DNA from: Cryptomeria japonica
Taxonomy: Eukaryota > Streptophyta > Pinopsida > Cupressales > Cupressaceae
NCBI RefSeq assembly: GCF_030272615.1
Contig: NC_081405.1
Span: 468,462,008-468,526,007 of the forward strand
Reading direction: 5' to 3'
Length of the DNA stretch: 64,000 nucleotides
In this document: in pieces, positions 43,139 through 53,420 of the stretch
Numbering within the stretch: the stretch's first letter is position 1
How the letters are laid out: the number at the start of each line of letters is the position of its first letter
The notes under the pieces: model-generated
What the model saw: only the letters and a program-made list of their open reading frames with translations
The model's database searches: none
Told to the model about the DNA's origin: nothing
Translations under genes and position numbers: made by a program

Positions 43139-44821
43139 ATTGGGGCTTCATTGATTCGTCTTGAAGAGGCATTATTGCGACGTCAAGAGGCAGATCTAAG
43201 GAGCAGCATCTTTTGGAGGCGTCCTAGACCAGATTCGACCCCGCCATTGTGTCCAGAAGGCCGTTTCCATGAATTTTGGTTATAAAGTCAGCCTATTTTG
43301 GTGAGAAAATTTTTTTCACCAATTTTGCTAGTATTGTACAGATTTTCAAATTTTTTAATTTATTTTTCGAAAAAAAAATTAATTTTTTTCTGAAAATCTT
43401 TTCGAAAAATCAAAAAATCAAAAATCAAAAAATCGAAAAAAAAAAAATTCAAAAAAATATCATCAAAAAAATAAAAAATAAATTAAAAAAAGGTGTTTTT
43501 GGGGGGTCCGCAGACCCCCCCCCGTGACCCCGTACTGTAGGTCTGTCTCTGTCTCTGCGCGTACCTTCCTGCCAGACTCTGCAAGTTCGGACCTGCTGCA
43601 ACGCTGTCAGCCCGTACCCGCAGACCGTCACCACCGCCACCGCACCGGACGCTCCCACTGGCCACTCTGCATCTCCCGCCGGCCGACTTACCTGCACGCC
43701 GCCGCAGAACGACCCGCACCAGACTCTCCCACCATCGACCGCCTTGCTCTCCCCACCGAAGCCGCACCCCGCAGCTCCTCCTCTCCAGCTCCTGCTACCA
43801 CACACCACCCGAGCGCCTCAGCTCCACCGCCGCCACCGGCTTCCCTCGGCTCCGACCGCTTCCACAGCCGGCGGTCAACCAGACCGGAGGACCCGCACCC
43901 GCCATGTGGCAGTCGGCCACTGGCCTGTGGGTACAACCCGTCCACGTCAGATCTGTACGACCACCACACAAACGCCATGTGGCTCACACAGTCAGCTTTC
44001 CGTACGCCATTGTACAGTGCTTAGTCAGCAAATCCGTACGGTACGGCCTACATAGTCATCTGCCACGTCAGCTGTCCGTACAGTACGGACGCCCAGTAAG
44101 CAGAGAGGTGAAGTTTTTGTGACAATCATACGGCCATCAAATTTAACCCAGTGACTTGCTGACGTCAGCGCCACATCAGCATTTTTCAAAAATTTCGTAG
44201 GCCCCTCTCATTGAGCTTTTTGATTTTGCAGTTCAACTTCAAATGGCCATAACTTGCTCATTTTTGCTCCTTTTTGGGTGCAATTTTTTTTTGAAATGGG
44301 CTAGAATTTCATGCTCTCCGCAGTGGTGAAGAAATTTTTTGATTTTGATGTACAAATTTTTTAGAAAATGCAGTTTTTGGTGACTCTACCTGAGTAATCC
44401 CAGTTTTTGCAACTTCAGAGGCTTCGTTTAGGGTCATACGACCTCCTTTTCAGGTGCCATTTTTTTTTGAAAGTGCATATTTTTTCATTTACTTTCACAT
44501 GATGCTATCAGATTGATGCCATTGTAAGTAGAAATTATACTTTCAAATTTTGGCCTTTTTTGGCTCTCTTGGTACTTGTATATTTTCTTGAATCTCAGTT
44601 AGATTCATTACACTATTGATTGAAGTCTCTTGTATCTCATTTGAGAAGTTGTAAAATTTGCATCATAAGTCCACTTTGACTTGTTTTGCAAGTGGCTCAT
44701 TGTAATCGCACTAAGTATAAAGTGCCAAAATCATCACTTTAGGGGGGGTACTTTGATTGAATGAATTTGGGGGGGTGTCTCTTATGCTTTTGTGCTCTTG
44801 TGTTCCTTCCTTTTTGCTGCT
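43139..44821 (+). other. Element D long leader with GC-rich block
   Basis: The 1.7-kb leader is made of an A-rich segment (43370-43490, AAAATCAAAAAATC-like words), a strikingly GC-rich block (about 43495-44110) and an AT-rich segment running up to gag. The GC block contains repeated GTACGG/CCGTAC words (44010-44090). Its Pro/Arg/Ser-rich reading frames look like by-products of base composition, and I do not call a gene. Packaging or translation signals could lie here, but none can be shown. Confidence 0.55.
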
Positions 44822-45853
44822 ATGGGTTCTTCTAAGTTTCCTCTCTTAACTCCACATAATTATGCTACTTGGAAAATTGATGCATGGAGTAAACTTATGG
44901 AAAAAGGACTCACTCATTACATTGATGGAACTATTATTGCTCCAGCTGATCCTAACGTTGATCCAGTTGGTCACTTGGATTGGCTCACTAAAAATATCAT
45001 GGAAATTGGTACCTTAAGAAAGTATGTATCAAAGGATCTCATTTTTCATATTGAGAAGTGTACTCTAATCAAGGATGCTTGGCAAAAGTTTCAAGACTTG
45101 TATGGTCAAGTTGATGAGATTAGGGGATATCAAATTGATAGTGATCTCACCATGTTAGATCCCAAGAACTTTGATACTATACAAGATTATGTCACTAAGG
45201 AAAATGAGTTGAGGGAACAACTCAAAGATTGTGGCATTGATAAGAAGGATACTCAATTGATATTCAACTTGATAGGCAAGCTTCCACAAGAATATGCATC
45301 ATTTGTTTCTAGTTTCCAAACCCATAGGATGACAATGGGTTCAAGCTACAAAATGCCTACATTTGATGCTTTCAATGAAATGTTGATGATGGAACAAGCT
45401 AAGTTGATAAGCATGGGCATTCTTAAGGCTTCTAAGTCTCAAGCATTAGTGGCAAATCAAGGGAACAAAGGAAATAAAGGAAAGGACAACTCAAACAAGA
45501 AGAAATGGCAATCAAAGCCTAAAGAAAAAGCACCATATTCTCCAAAACAAGGAGATTCATCCTCTTCCAAGAGAGATAATTCACCAAAGAGGGAGAGACC
45601 TACTTGTGCTTATTGTAAAAAGATTGGTCATGAGGAGCATCGTTGCCATTCTAAGAAGATTGATGAACTCACACATATCATCAAAAAGCATAACATTGAT
45701 TTGCCTAAAGTCTACAAGAAGGATGATTCATCAACTTCCACTTCCTCACATTCAAAAAGGAAAAGGGCAAGCATTCATGGCTTCTACAAGTGGGAAGACT
45801 TACTCTTTTGGAACAAGAAAAGGAAAAGCTCTATGTGCTACTATCAGTCATGA
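44822..45853 (+). CDS. Element D Gag
   Basis: This is a 343-residue Copia Gag; the ATG at 44822 gives MGSSKFPLLTPHNYATWKID, the usual N-terminal motif. The UBN2-type central region follows (LIKDAWQKFQDLYGQVDE, FNLIGKLPQEYASFVSSF). A Lys/Ser-rich linker then leads to a single complete zinc knuckle CAYCKKIGHEEHRC near residue 262. The frame is open, but the last ~30 residues appear shifted: the family-like sequence KGKGQAFMASTS continues in the +1 frame after about 45755 into the protease. Gag assembles the particle and packages RNA. This is one of the few nearly intact ORFs in the window. Confidence 0.85.
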   Translation: MGSSKFPLLTPHNYATWKIDAWSKLMEKGLTHYIDGTIIAPADPNVDPVGHLDWLTKNIMEIGTLRKYVSKDLIFHIEKCTLIKDAWQKFQDLYGQVDEIRGYQIDSDLTMLDPKNFDTIQDYVTKENELREQLKDCGIDKKDTQLIFNLIGKLPQEYASFVSSFQTHRMTMGSSYKMPTFDAFNEMLMMEQAKLISMGILKASKSQALVANQGNKGNKGKDNSNKKKWQSKPKEKAPYSPKQGDSSSSKRDNSPKRERPTCAYCKKIGHEEHRCHSKKIDELTHIIKKHNIDLPKVYKKDDSSTSTSSHSKRKRASIHGFYKWEDLLFWNKKRKSSMCYYQS

Positions 45854-46214
45854 TTCAGAGAGATGGCTTCTAGATTCAGGGGCTTCTCATCATATGGCAT
45901 CTTCGCAATCTATGTTCTCTACATTTGAGCCTTGCACCATGCCACAAATTTTGATGGGCAATCATACATACATGGATGTGATTGGGAAATGATCTATTGA
46001 CATTGGGGATAACTCCTTCATTGATGTGTTGTATGTACCCCACTTGACAAACAATCTCCTTTCTATCTATCAAATCACACATGGCGCAACTAAGAGAGTT
46101 GTGGAGTTCACACCTGACTCAGTTTTTATTAGAGACTTGGAGACTAGAGCTATCATTGCGACTGGGGTGGTTGATCATGCATCTCAGTTATACTCCTTTT
46201 TCAGATTTTTTTGA
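45756..46214 (+). pseudogene. Element D protease remnant
   Basis: In the +1 frame relative to Gag, WLLDSGASHHMASSQSMF carries the Asp-Ser-Gly site of Copia protease. After a TGA at 45990, DVLYVPHLTNNLLSIYQI and a further stretch follow to 46214. That stop replaces Gly or Arg in a GK-SIDIGD context. After 46205 the expected GAG-pre-integrase region does not appear; an unrelated acidic frame takes over. Protease would cut Gag, but the frameshift and stop should block it. Confidence 0.78.
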
Positions 46215-46671
46215 TGATGATGATTTCACATTTGATGATTCTACACATTATGATCACACTTCTTGTGATGGTTCAGATTTTGAGGAGAGCTTTGGGCACT
46301 TGAACATGGGGATTCTCACATGTGACCCCATTCTTGAGCCTTGTATTTCATCTCCTCATATTGATATCACATCACCTATTGCACTTGATGATGTAGATAG
46401 TGCAACAGTTTTGCCTTCATGTGATTCAGTGCAACAGGATATTCATTGTCTTCCAGCTTCAGATTCATGGGATGATTACTTGACAGACATTACAGGTTTG
46501 TTTATGGAATCCTACATTGCAGATTTGGGAGACATCATTGATGACATTCATCTTCTCTTTGATGAAGGTGATCCTTCTTCGATTGTTGCAAGGGAACAGT
46601 CTGACCCTCTTGTTCATTCTCTACATGATCATTCTTTCGAGGTTGACATGATTGTGGATACTTATGTATAG
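46205..46671 (+). CDS. Element D acidic ORF in place of pol
   Basis: An open frame (in phase with 46081) overlapping the protease end encodes about 155 very acidic residues: FFDDDDFTFDDSTHYDH, DWDDYLTDITG-like and LGDIIDDIHLLFDEGDPSS. Beyond a TAG pair at 46669-46674 the same frame stays readable to about 46840 (LEEVSLFFEETCESLGHV). It resembles no integrase, RT or RNase H motif. It may be a diverged spacer or a captured sequence. Whether it is translated, for example by frameshift from protease, is unknown. Confidence 0.4.
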
Positions 46672-47307
46672 TAGTTGGAGGAGGTCTCTTTATTTTTTGA
46701 GGAGACATGTGAGTCTTTGGGACATGTTCTACATCCATCTCCACTTGATCTTGGAGTGCCTTTTTCAGCAGTGTGGCATAGTTTACCACCTTTGGAGGGG
46801 GTATCTTTCAGCATTGACATGGGGACACTTGAGAAGTTTTAAGAGATTCCTTTTATCATGAGCTTTCTTCATACATCTTCCCTTCATGATTGGGGAGACT
46901 TCATGGATACACCTTTGGTTTTGTTTCTTCCTAAGGGGAGGAATGTTGTTTGATGTTCGTGGAGCAGTTTCTTCATACATTGAGCTTCTATCATTGGTGC
47001 AGATTCCGCATTGAGGGGGGGCTTCCTAGCTTCTCTTCTTCTCTCATATGGGGGGGACTTTTTCCTCACATGGGGTTTTGTCCTTCACATTCTTCTATGA
47101 GAGTTCTCTTGTATGTTTTTCATCTCTCTTTTGGGGGAGGGTTTTTTCCCATTGGGTTTTTCTCTCTTTCCCCACTTTGTGAGAGTTTTCATTGCATTGG
47201 TTTACATGCATTTGCATTTGTACATGGGTACCTAACATGGCCTCGTAGCCGGGACCCATCTTGCATTGCTTAGTTGCATTGTAGACTTAAGTGCATTCCC
47301 TAAGTTG
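46672..47307 (+). other. Element D 3' untranslated region
   Basis: T/G-rich sequence with no domain similarity, rich in CTTCTCTC and GGGGG words, leading to the polypurine tract. Confidence 0.5.
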
Positions 47308-47321
47308 CACTTAAAGGGGGG
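47308..47321 (+). promoter_or_regulatory. Element D polypurine tract
   Basis: cacttaaagggggg directly precedes the 3' LTR TGTTGG. Confidence 0.85.
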
Positions 47322-47799
47322 TGTTGGTGTAAATAATTATTCATCATGGATATTGTTACACTTTACTTAATTTTACTTAGGTAATGCATTTCATAGTAGT
47401 TTGGGTATGAGACACTTGGGTGTTTGTGCCACATTGGGATAGTGTGTGTAGGAGAAATTCCACCTTTTATGGTGTTGATCTTGTTGTTACACTCCACTCT
47501 TGTTGTTACACTCCACATTCAGTGGGTGATCCACCTCATGTGGACTATTATATTATTTTTCCTACCTACCCACACCTATTTCCTACCAACCCTTGTTTCT
47601 TATTGAGCCACATGTCATGTTTGTGTGCTCACATATCCCTAGCCTTGCCTATATAAGCAAGCTCATCTACATTATATGTAACTATTGAATTTTGATTATT
47701 GATCATTTTCTATTGATGAGAATACAGTTTATTATTGTCCTATATTATGTCTCTATTTTGTACATTTCATTGAGCTCTTGATCTTGGCAAAATCTCACA
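47322..47799 (+). repeat. Element D 3' LTR
   Basis: It is 478 bp, colinear with 42648-43125 with about 10 substitutions and no indels. The TATA box CTATATAAG is conserved at 47649-47657. Confidence 0.95.
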
Positions 47800-47804
47800 C
47801 CACC

Positions 47805-50800
47805 TACAAAAAATAATTTTCTAGATTTTTTGGCTGAAAGTGCACTGGTAGAGGATGTGACAAGCAGATTCCTCTTCCCAGCAACAAAGAGAACACCTAT
47901 TAGGAAAAAAAAATCCACGCTTTTGGAGGTTATCAAGAGTAAGCACCTTATTTTAGATAAAAATCCAAAAGAAGATATTAACTTTGGGCATTAATTTTTT
48001 TATCCACACTTTAGCCCACATAGGAGTTTCTTCCAGCCCTTTGTTGTGGATAGCCACCGCTGAAAACACAAAGTAATTTCCATCTGAAGTTTCCCTCCAA
48101 ATCAAACTATCCTCCTCATTGTCCCTAAAATTTTTAGAAGATAGTAGAATCTCAAGAAACTTTAATCCTGGACATTGCTGGCTAAACTCAATCCACTTTC
48201 CATTTCTCCAATAGTCTTTAATAGAACCACCATACCTATTTTTGAACACCTCTTTCCATTCCTTAAGGATAGGAATATCCTCCAGAGGTTTGTCCAAGAG
48301 CCAACTATCTTCCTAGAATCTGATAATTCCCCAATTTCCACCTTCTTCCAGTAGCAACCCAACTTTTAGCCATTTGAACTGCATTCCAGATTGTAGAGCC
48401 TTCGACCAAAAAAGAGTTATCCATAAATTCTTCCTCTGAAGGTTGCATATAAAGATATTTATTTTTCTAGATTAAATTCCATTCTCTTTCCTCCCCTTTC
48501 ATTCTCCAGATTTGTTTAGCTCACAAGGCATTATTCATGGACATAATATTCCTTAAACCCAAACCCCCAGAAGCCTTAGGAGTACAAATTTTGTTCCAAG
48601 CAATAAGGGGAATTCTATTTTTGTCTTCCACTCCCGACCAAAGAAACTTTTTTTGAATTCTCTCAATTGCCTCCACAAACTTTCTAGGGATTTTAAACAA
48701 ACTAAGGGCATAAATAGGAAAATTTTGAAGAGTATCTTTAAGTAGCATAACCTTTCCCACTTGACTAAGGATAGCTCCTTTCCAGCCAACCAATTTAGAG
48801 TTGAATTTGTCAACCAACTTCATCTAGAAATTCTCCGAAGGCTTAATACAAAGAGGGAGCCCCAAGTAGGTTGAAGGAACTCAATAGTTTTACATCCAAG
48901 GATTCTCTCAATCCTTATTTGTCTTTCAACAGGAGTATTAATGAAGAACAAAGAGCTCTTATCCCAATTAATTTTTTGACCAAAAGCAGTTTCATATGTA
49001 TCCATAACATTCTTCATATTTCTTGCTTCCCTAATTGTAGCTTCCCCCATTATAATAGAATCATCAACAAACTGTTCATGAGAATAGGTTAAGTTGGAAG
49101 ATGAAGGTTTCAGTCCTTTGAGTTTTCCATCTTCCACATTTTTGATAGTATATCTACCCAAACTTTTAGCTAAAATAGTAAACAAGATAGGGGAGATGGG
49201 ATCCCCCTGTCTTAGACCTCTATAACTTTTGAAGAAACTGGAAGGGGATCCATTAACAATAACAATAGAGGAGGAAGTTTCCATCAATTGAGAACATAGC
49301 TGAATCACTTTTTCCCCAAACCCAAAATCTTTCATAATTCTAAAAAGGAATTTCCAATTCACTCTATCATAGGCCTTAGACATATCTAGCTTAAGAAAAA
49401 AACCCCATTTTTTAGCAGCAGTCAAAGAGTGAATATTTTCATGAACAAAAATAATAGAATCCAAAATCTATCTACCTGGGACAAAACCATTTTGTTGAGG
49501 TGAAATAATCCTGGGAAGAATCTCCAACATTCTAGAAGTAAGAACCTTAGACATAATTTTGTAAACAAAATTACAAAGACTAATAGTTCTGAACTTATTA
49601 AGAGAATCAACTCCATAAACCTTTAGAATAAGAATGATGAAGGTCGCATTCAATTCTTTTAAAATCCTCCTAGAACCAAAGAACTCTTTAACTCCATTAC
49701 AAATATCATTTTCCACTATATGCCAGAAGATTTGGGAAAAAAACATTGGAAAACCATCTGTCCTAGGAGATTTATCTCCTTGACAAGAAAACACCACCTT
49801 TTTGATTTCCTGATTAGATGGAATGCTAGAGGGATTTTTGTTGTCTTCCTCATTTAAAATGGGAGGGATAGCTTGCACAAGAAGGTCTTGATTTCTGAAA
49901 TCCACATCATCCACCCCTCCCAAAAGATTGCTGAAAAAATCTAGAGCTTCCTCTCTTATATCATTTTCATTCGACAAAATCCCCCTAATACTAGATAACC
50001 TGGAAATCCTGTTAACCACCCTATGCTTTAGAGCTGTCAAGTGGAAGAACTAGGTGTTTTTATCACCTTCCTTCAAATACAAGGCTCTTGATCTTTGTCT
50101 CCAAAAAGTCTCTTCATTAGAAATAATTATGTGATATTTAGACAAAAACCCATTTTCAATAGATCTCAAGTCCTCTGAAAGCCCTTCCTCTTGAATTTTA
50201 TCTTGTACTTCCTTAATTTTAGTCTTAATTTGGGCTTTGCTCTTGAAGATATCACCAAATATCTCTTTGTTCCAGATTTTGATTTTGGCCTTTATTATGT
50301 TAAGTTTTTAGCTACTCTGAATAAAGCCATTCCCTCAACCACAAAATTCCACCAATCAGCCACATAGATTTCTAGAGACGGGTGGGATAACCATGCTTTT
50401 TCAAATCTAAAAGGGAAGTTTCTCTTAGTAGACAAAGAATTAGCAGTAAAAGAAATAGGGTAATGATCAGAACCAATCTTAATAATTGACGCCAAAGAGC
50501 AACTATACTTAGAAATCCAATCAGGAGAAATAATAGCTCTATCCAACCTTACTTGAATAAGATTAGACCCAGTTTTGTGATTGGTCCATGTATAATTAAT
50601 CCCTTGGAGATCCACATCCATAAGAGCTTGATCATTAATAAAATCCATAAGATCTTGTCTTCCCTCTAGCTACAAAGGAAGGCCTCCCATATTTTCATCC
50701 TCTTTGAGAGGTGTATTGAAATCACCCATTATTATCCAACTTTTATCAACAAAATTTAGTCTTTCTTCACCAAGGCTCCTCCAATATTTAGATCTTCCAG

Positions 50801-51137
50801 CTTTAGAATTAGGCATGTAGACATTAGTGATAACCCAGACAGAGTTATCCTTAATATGCTCAAGTAGAAATGAGGTCCTATTAACATTTGCAATGACTTC
50901 CTTCCCTATAATAGTATTTTGGTTCCAAAAAATTGCTGTTCCTCTAGAAGCACCTTCCGAACTTGTTCCAATAACTCCATTATTTTTTAATAATCTAATC
51001 CTTTCCACCTTATCCTTACTCATCTTAGTTTCTTGAACAAGGACAACATTCCATTTATGATCTCTTATAATATTTCATAACACATCTTGCTTATGTGGGG
51101 CATTAAGCCCTCTTATATTCCATGAAATTATCTTCAT
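47805..51137 (-). pseudogene. LINE3 ORF2, proximal part: endonuclease and reverse transcriptase
   Basis: The ATG at 51137 starts an APE-type endonuclease: KIISWNIRGLN, VLVQETKM, WIIMGDFNTPL, QVRLDRAIIS and GSDHYPISF, so the catalytic Asn, Glu, Asp/Asn and Asp-His residues are present. RT follows: GDKSPRTDGFPMFF, FRTISLCNFVYKIM, FLKLDMSKAYDRVNW, RGLRQGDPISPILF and the active site EQFVDDSIIMG (about 49080). YALSLFKIPRKFVEAIERIQ and ASGGLGLRNIMSMN follow, and a zf-RVT (NRCSLCC) is cut by element D. Stops at about 51070, 50669 and 49468 and a frame change near 48830 inactivate it. The ORF nicks target DNA and copies the LINE RNA. Confidence 0.9.
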
Positions 51138-51238
51138 ACTTTAACCGGGGATAGGGCTAACTCAATGGAGCTCTGTGTTCTATCAACACGATTATTACAA
51201 CTTTCTTGTTCCCTTTGATTTTTAAGAGAGGGTCTCCC

Positions 51239-52739
51239 CTACTTTTTGTTGTGACTTCCAACATCTACCACTTTCTTATTCTTTCTTCTAGTTGAAATAC
51301 CTCCATTGGGTCCTCCATTATTCACTTTACCTTCTTTAGAATTGAGAATCCTAAGATTTCCCTCCAAAACCACCGTTTCTAGACTATTAGGTGGAGAATT
51401 GCATTGGATCGGCTTAGGGCTTCCATTAGTCAATAGCAAAAAAGGCTCAAAATCCAAAATGTTATAGTCCTAAACTTCATTGAAGTCTCCCCCATTTTCT
51501 TTAGTATTGGATGAGGTAGAAGCATCATCATTGGAATTATTATCAACTCTTTCCTGAAGATTGGGCCCTTCCTTCTAGATCTCTGATTCAGATTTTTGAG
51601 CACTTACATATATCGGCCTTTTCTCTACCTCTTTGATTCTTTCTGTTTGATTTTTAGAACATGCACAAACAATTTTTTCATTATTACTATTCTTATCCTT
51701 CTTTTCCTCGTTTTCCAACTCAATCACTTCCTTTTTAGGAACACACCCTGGAGTAGGGTCTTCTATCTTCCACTTCGCTTGCCATTTCTGCTTCGAACTG
51801 CTATCACTCTTACCACCCTTAGTCTTCTTGAGCGGGCAATATTTCACCCAATGACCCAGCTTTTTACAATGAAAGCAAGCAAATGGAAGAGATTCATATT
51901 CAATCACTTGGGTCCATTTACCCAGTTTAGATATAATCTCAATAGATTGAGGCATATTCATCATTTGATTAACATTGACATAGAAACAGGCAAAAACCAA
52001 CCTTGATTTTGCAGCAGTCATCGAGTCAATCAAGAGAAGTTCTCTAAATGAACTCACTATCCCTTTAAAGACTTCCTCATTCCAAAACTCCAACAGGAGG
52101 CTAGGGAGTCACATCAACATAGGCACCAACACAAAAAAGACTCGTCAAGAGAAAGGTTTGGCACTCATCTCTGTAAAGCCAAGCATGACTTGCCAAAAAT
52201 CCATGGCCCTTCACATAGAGCTTTATTCATGTCTTCTTCGGAATTAAAGACAAAGGAAAAGAAACCCCTAGGCAAAGCCGCCACTTCCACTTGCCCTTTA
52301 AGAACCCATTTCCTCCTTATAAAACTCCTAACAAAATCAAAGTTAGGCATTAAACCAACAAACCTTCCAACTAAGGTCATAGTTAATCTAGACATAGTGA
52401 TATCAACCAGCTTATCTAGAATAGAGATAGCAACAACCCCAGTCATGGGATCAGAAATATTTTTAACTTCCGGGAGCCCAGATTTCACCAGTGGCCTTAC
52501 TCCAAAAAGTGATGACCGTTTTTTTTCCTTACCTCTATCATGTGGGTCCCCATTTTTGGAATCTTTTTCTTCCACCGATTTGACTATCTCCTTTTCCCCT
52601 TCAGTGCCCTGTGATGCCTGGAAACCAGTCTGATTGTCGGCTCCAACCGCAGAAAGACTGCCATCCCCAAGAAATCCGCCATTCCTAGGTTTGAATTTTG
52701 AATTTCCCGCTCGCTGTTCCCCTTGCCGCTCTGCGATTT
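51239..52739 (-). pseudogene. LINE3 ORF1, DUF4283 and zinc-knuckle protein
   Basis: The frame is open from the 5' junction with no ATG, so the 5' end is probably slightly truncated. Content: a DUF4283-like region (FVRSFIRRKWVLKGQVEV, ALPRGFFSFVFNSEEDMN, LCEGPWIFGKSCLALQR), a stop replacing Trp, and a frameshift near 52130. Then LEFWNEEVFKGIVSSF, a knuckle CFHCKKLGHWVKYC, a Lys/Glu/Ser-rich tail and a stop near 51239. ORF2 starts about 100 bp downstream. ORF1 proteins of this type bind LINE RNA. Confidence 0.82.
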
Positions 52740-52750
52740 TTGTTCTTGTG

Positions 52751-53420
52751 TTGAGGGCCTTTATTACTTAGAAAATATTTTAAGAATAGAATAGCCTCCT
52801 CCTCTATTTTGTCTATCTTTGAAATATATTCACTTGAGGAAGAAGTTGTTGAGGCATGAAAGAACATTGTCTTTCTATCTCCTTCCTTGAGCCAAATTTC
52901 TCTAGATTTATATTTCCAATAGCTTTCTTCTCTATGTAAGATCTCTTCCAAATCAAATTTTAGATGCTCATAGAGATTTGTCCATTCCTAATTTAATGCC
53001 ATTTTTATAACATTTATTAATTGTTCTTCTACAACGACCTTTCCTGCAAAGATATTTTTTAAAAGTAGTTGAATCCAATCTTTAGTTTATTGTTTGAGCA
53101 ATTTTAGTCTAATATATAATTGAAACACTCTAGAACCCACCATAAAGGGAACACTCAACCACCAGTATTTTAATAAGGAGACAAACAAAGGATCTTGAAA
53201 CCACATTCCTTTGATTCTAAATGGAGGCCTTTGATGGGACCTTTATCCTAGATAAAAATGAAAATGGGAAAATGATTTGACCTAGATTAGGAAATATTGT
53301 TGCAACAAATTCATGTGACAAAGAGAACCATCTTGTACAGACTAAAAATCTACCCAATCTGACAAGGTTGCTGAAACCTCACCAAAGATCAATAAATTAT
53401 TCATAAACATGATTAAACAA
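52751..53420 (-). pseudogene. LINE2 endonuclease end and linker
   Basis: The minus strand reads NNLLIFGEVSATLSDWVDF, PFRIKGMWFQDPLFVSLL, KYWWLSVPFMVGSRVFQL and the linker ILHREESYWKYKSREIWLKE then GDRKTMFFHASTTSSSS. These match the end of the L1 endonuclease and the region leading to RT. The usual SDH motif is damaged. It continues across LINE3 into the RT at 39838. Confidence 0.72.

Larger units (their letters stand above)
42648..47799 (+). mobile_element. Element D: recent, pol-less Copia element
   Basis: It is a 5152-bp element with two 478-bp LTRs, a perfect primer site, a long leader, gag, a protease start, an acidic ORF and a polypurine tract, but no integrase, RT or RNase H. TSD CCACC lies at 42643-42647 and 47800-47804. 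It splits the zf-RVT region of LINE3 ORF2; removing it restores that protein in register (...KRGFFFPNRCSLCC... to ...SWVFLNSL). About 10 differences between the LTRs (about 98% identity, counted by eye) make it the youngest dated insertion here. Confidence 0.93.
39848..52739 (-). mobile_element. LINE3: near full-length L1-type LINE with three ORFs
   Basis: On the minus strand: ORF1 (52739-51239), ORF2 endonuclease-RT-zinc-RNase H (51137-41831), ORF3 (41648-40044) and a 3' tail ending CTTAATCAAAAA next to 39848. Subtracting the Copia element D and its duplicated 5 bp leaves about 7.7 kb. A likely imperfect target duplication is TTGTTCGTG (39839-39847) and TTGTTCTTGTG (52740-52750). LINE3 lies in the LINE2 endonuclease-RT linker. 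Confidence 0.8.
36634..53420 (-). mobile_element. LINE2, split by LINE3
   Basis: The minus-strand LINE2 pieces are: endonuclease end and linker (53420-52751); then, after LINE3 (39848-52739), RT (39838-38880), RNase H end (38852-38666), ORF3-like gene (38523-36825) and a 3' tail ending in an A-rich stretch (plus-strand T run 36634-36640). Translation across the LINE3 insertion reads through plausibly (...FLKYFLSNKGPQH + EQFI...). The RT finger/palm jumps directly to the RNase H end, so an internal deletion is present. The 5' end near 53420 is a truncation. Confidence 0.72.

Noticed and set aside
43370-43490. AAAATCAAAAAATC words as a CRISPR-like or regulatory array
   Set aside because: They are low-complexity A-rich sequence with no spacers and irregular units.
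43524-44055. Pro/Arg/Ser-rich frames (up to 166 aa) on both strands of the element D leader
   Set aside because: High GC keeps stops rare in several frames at once. No domain or start context supports any of them.
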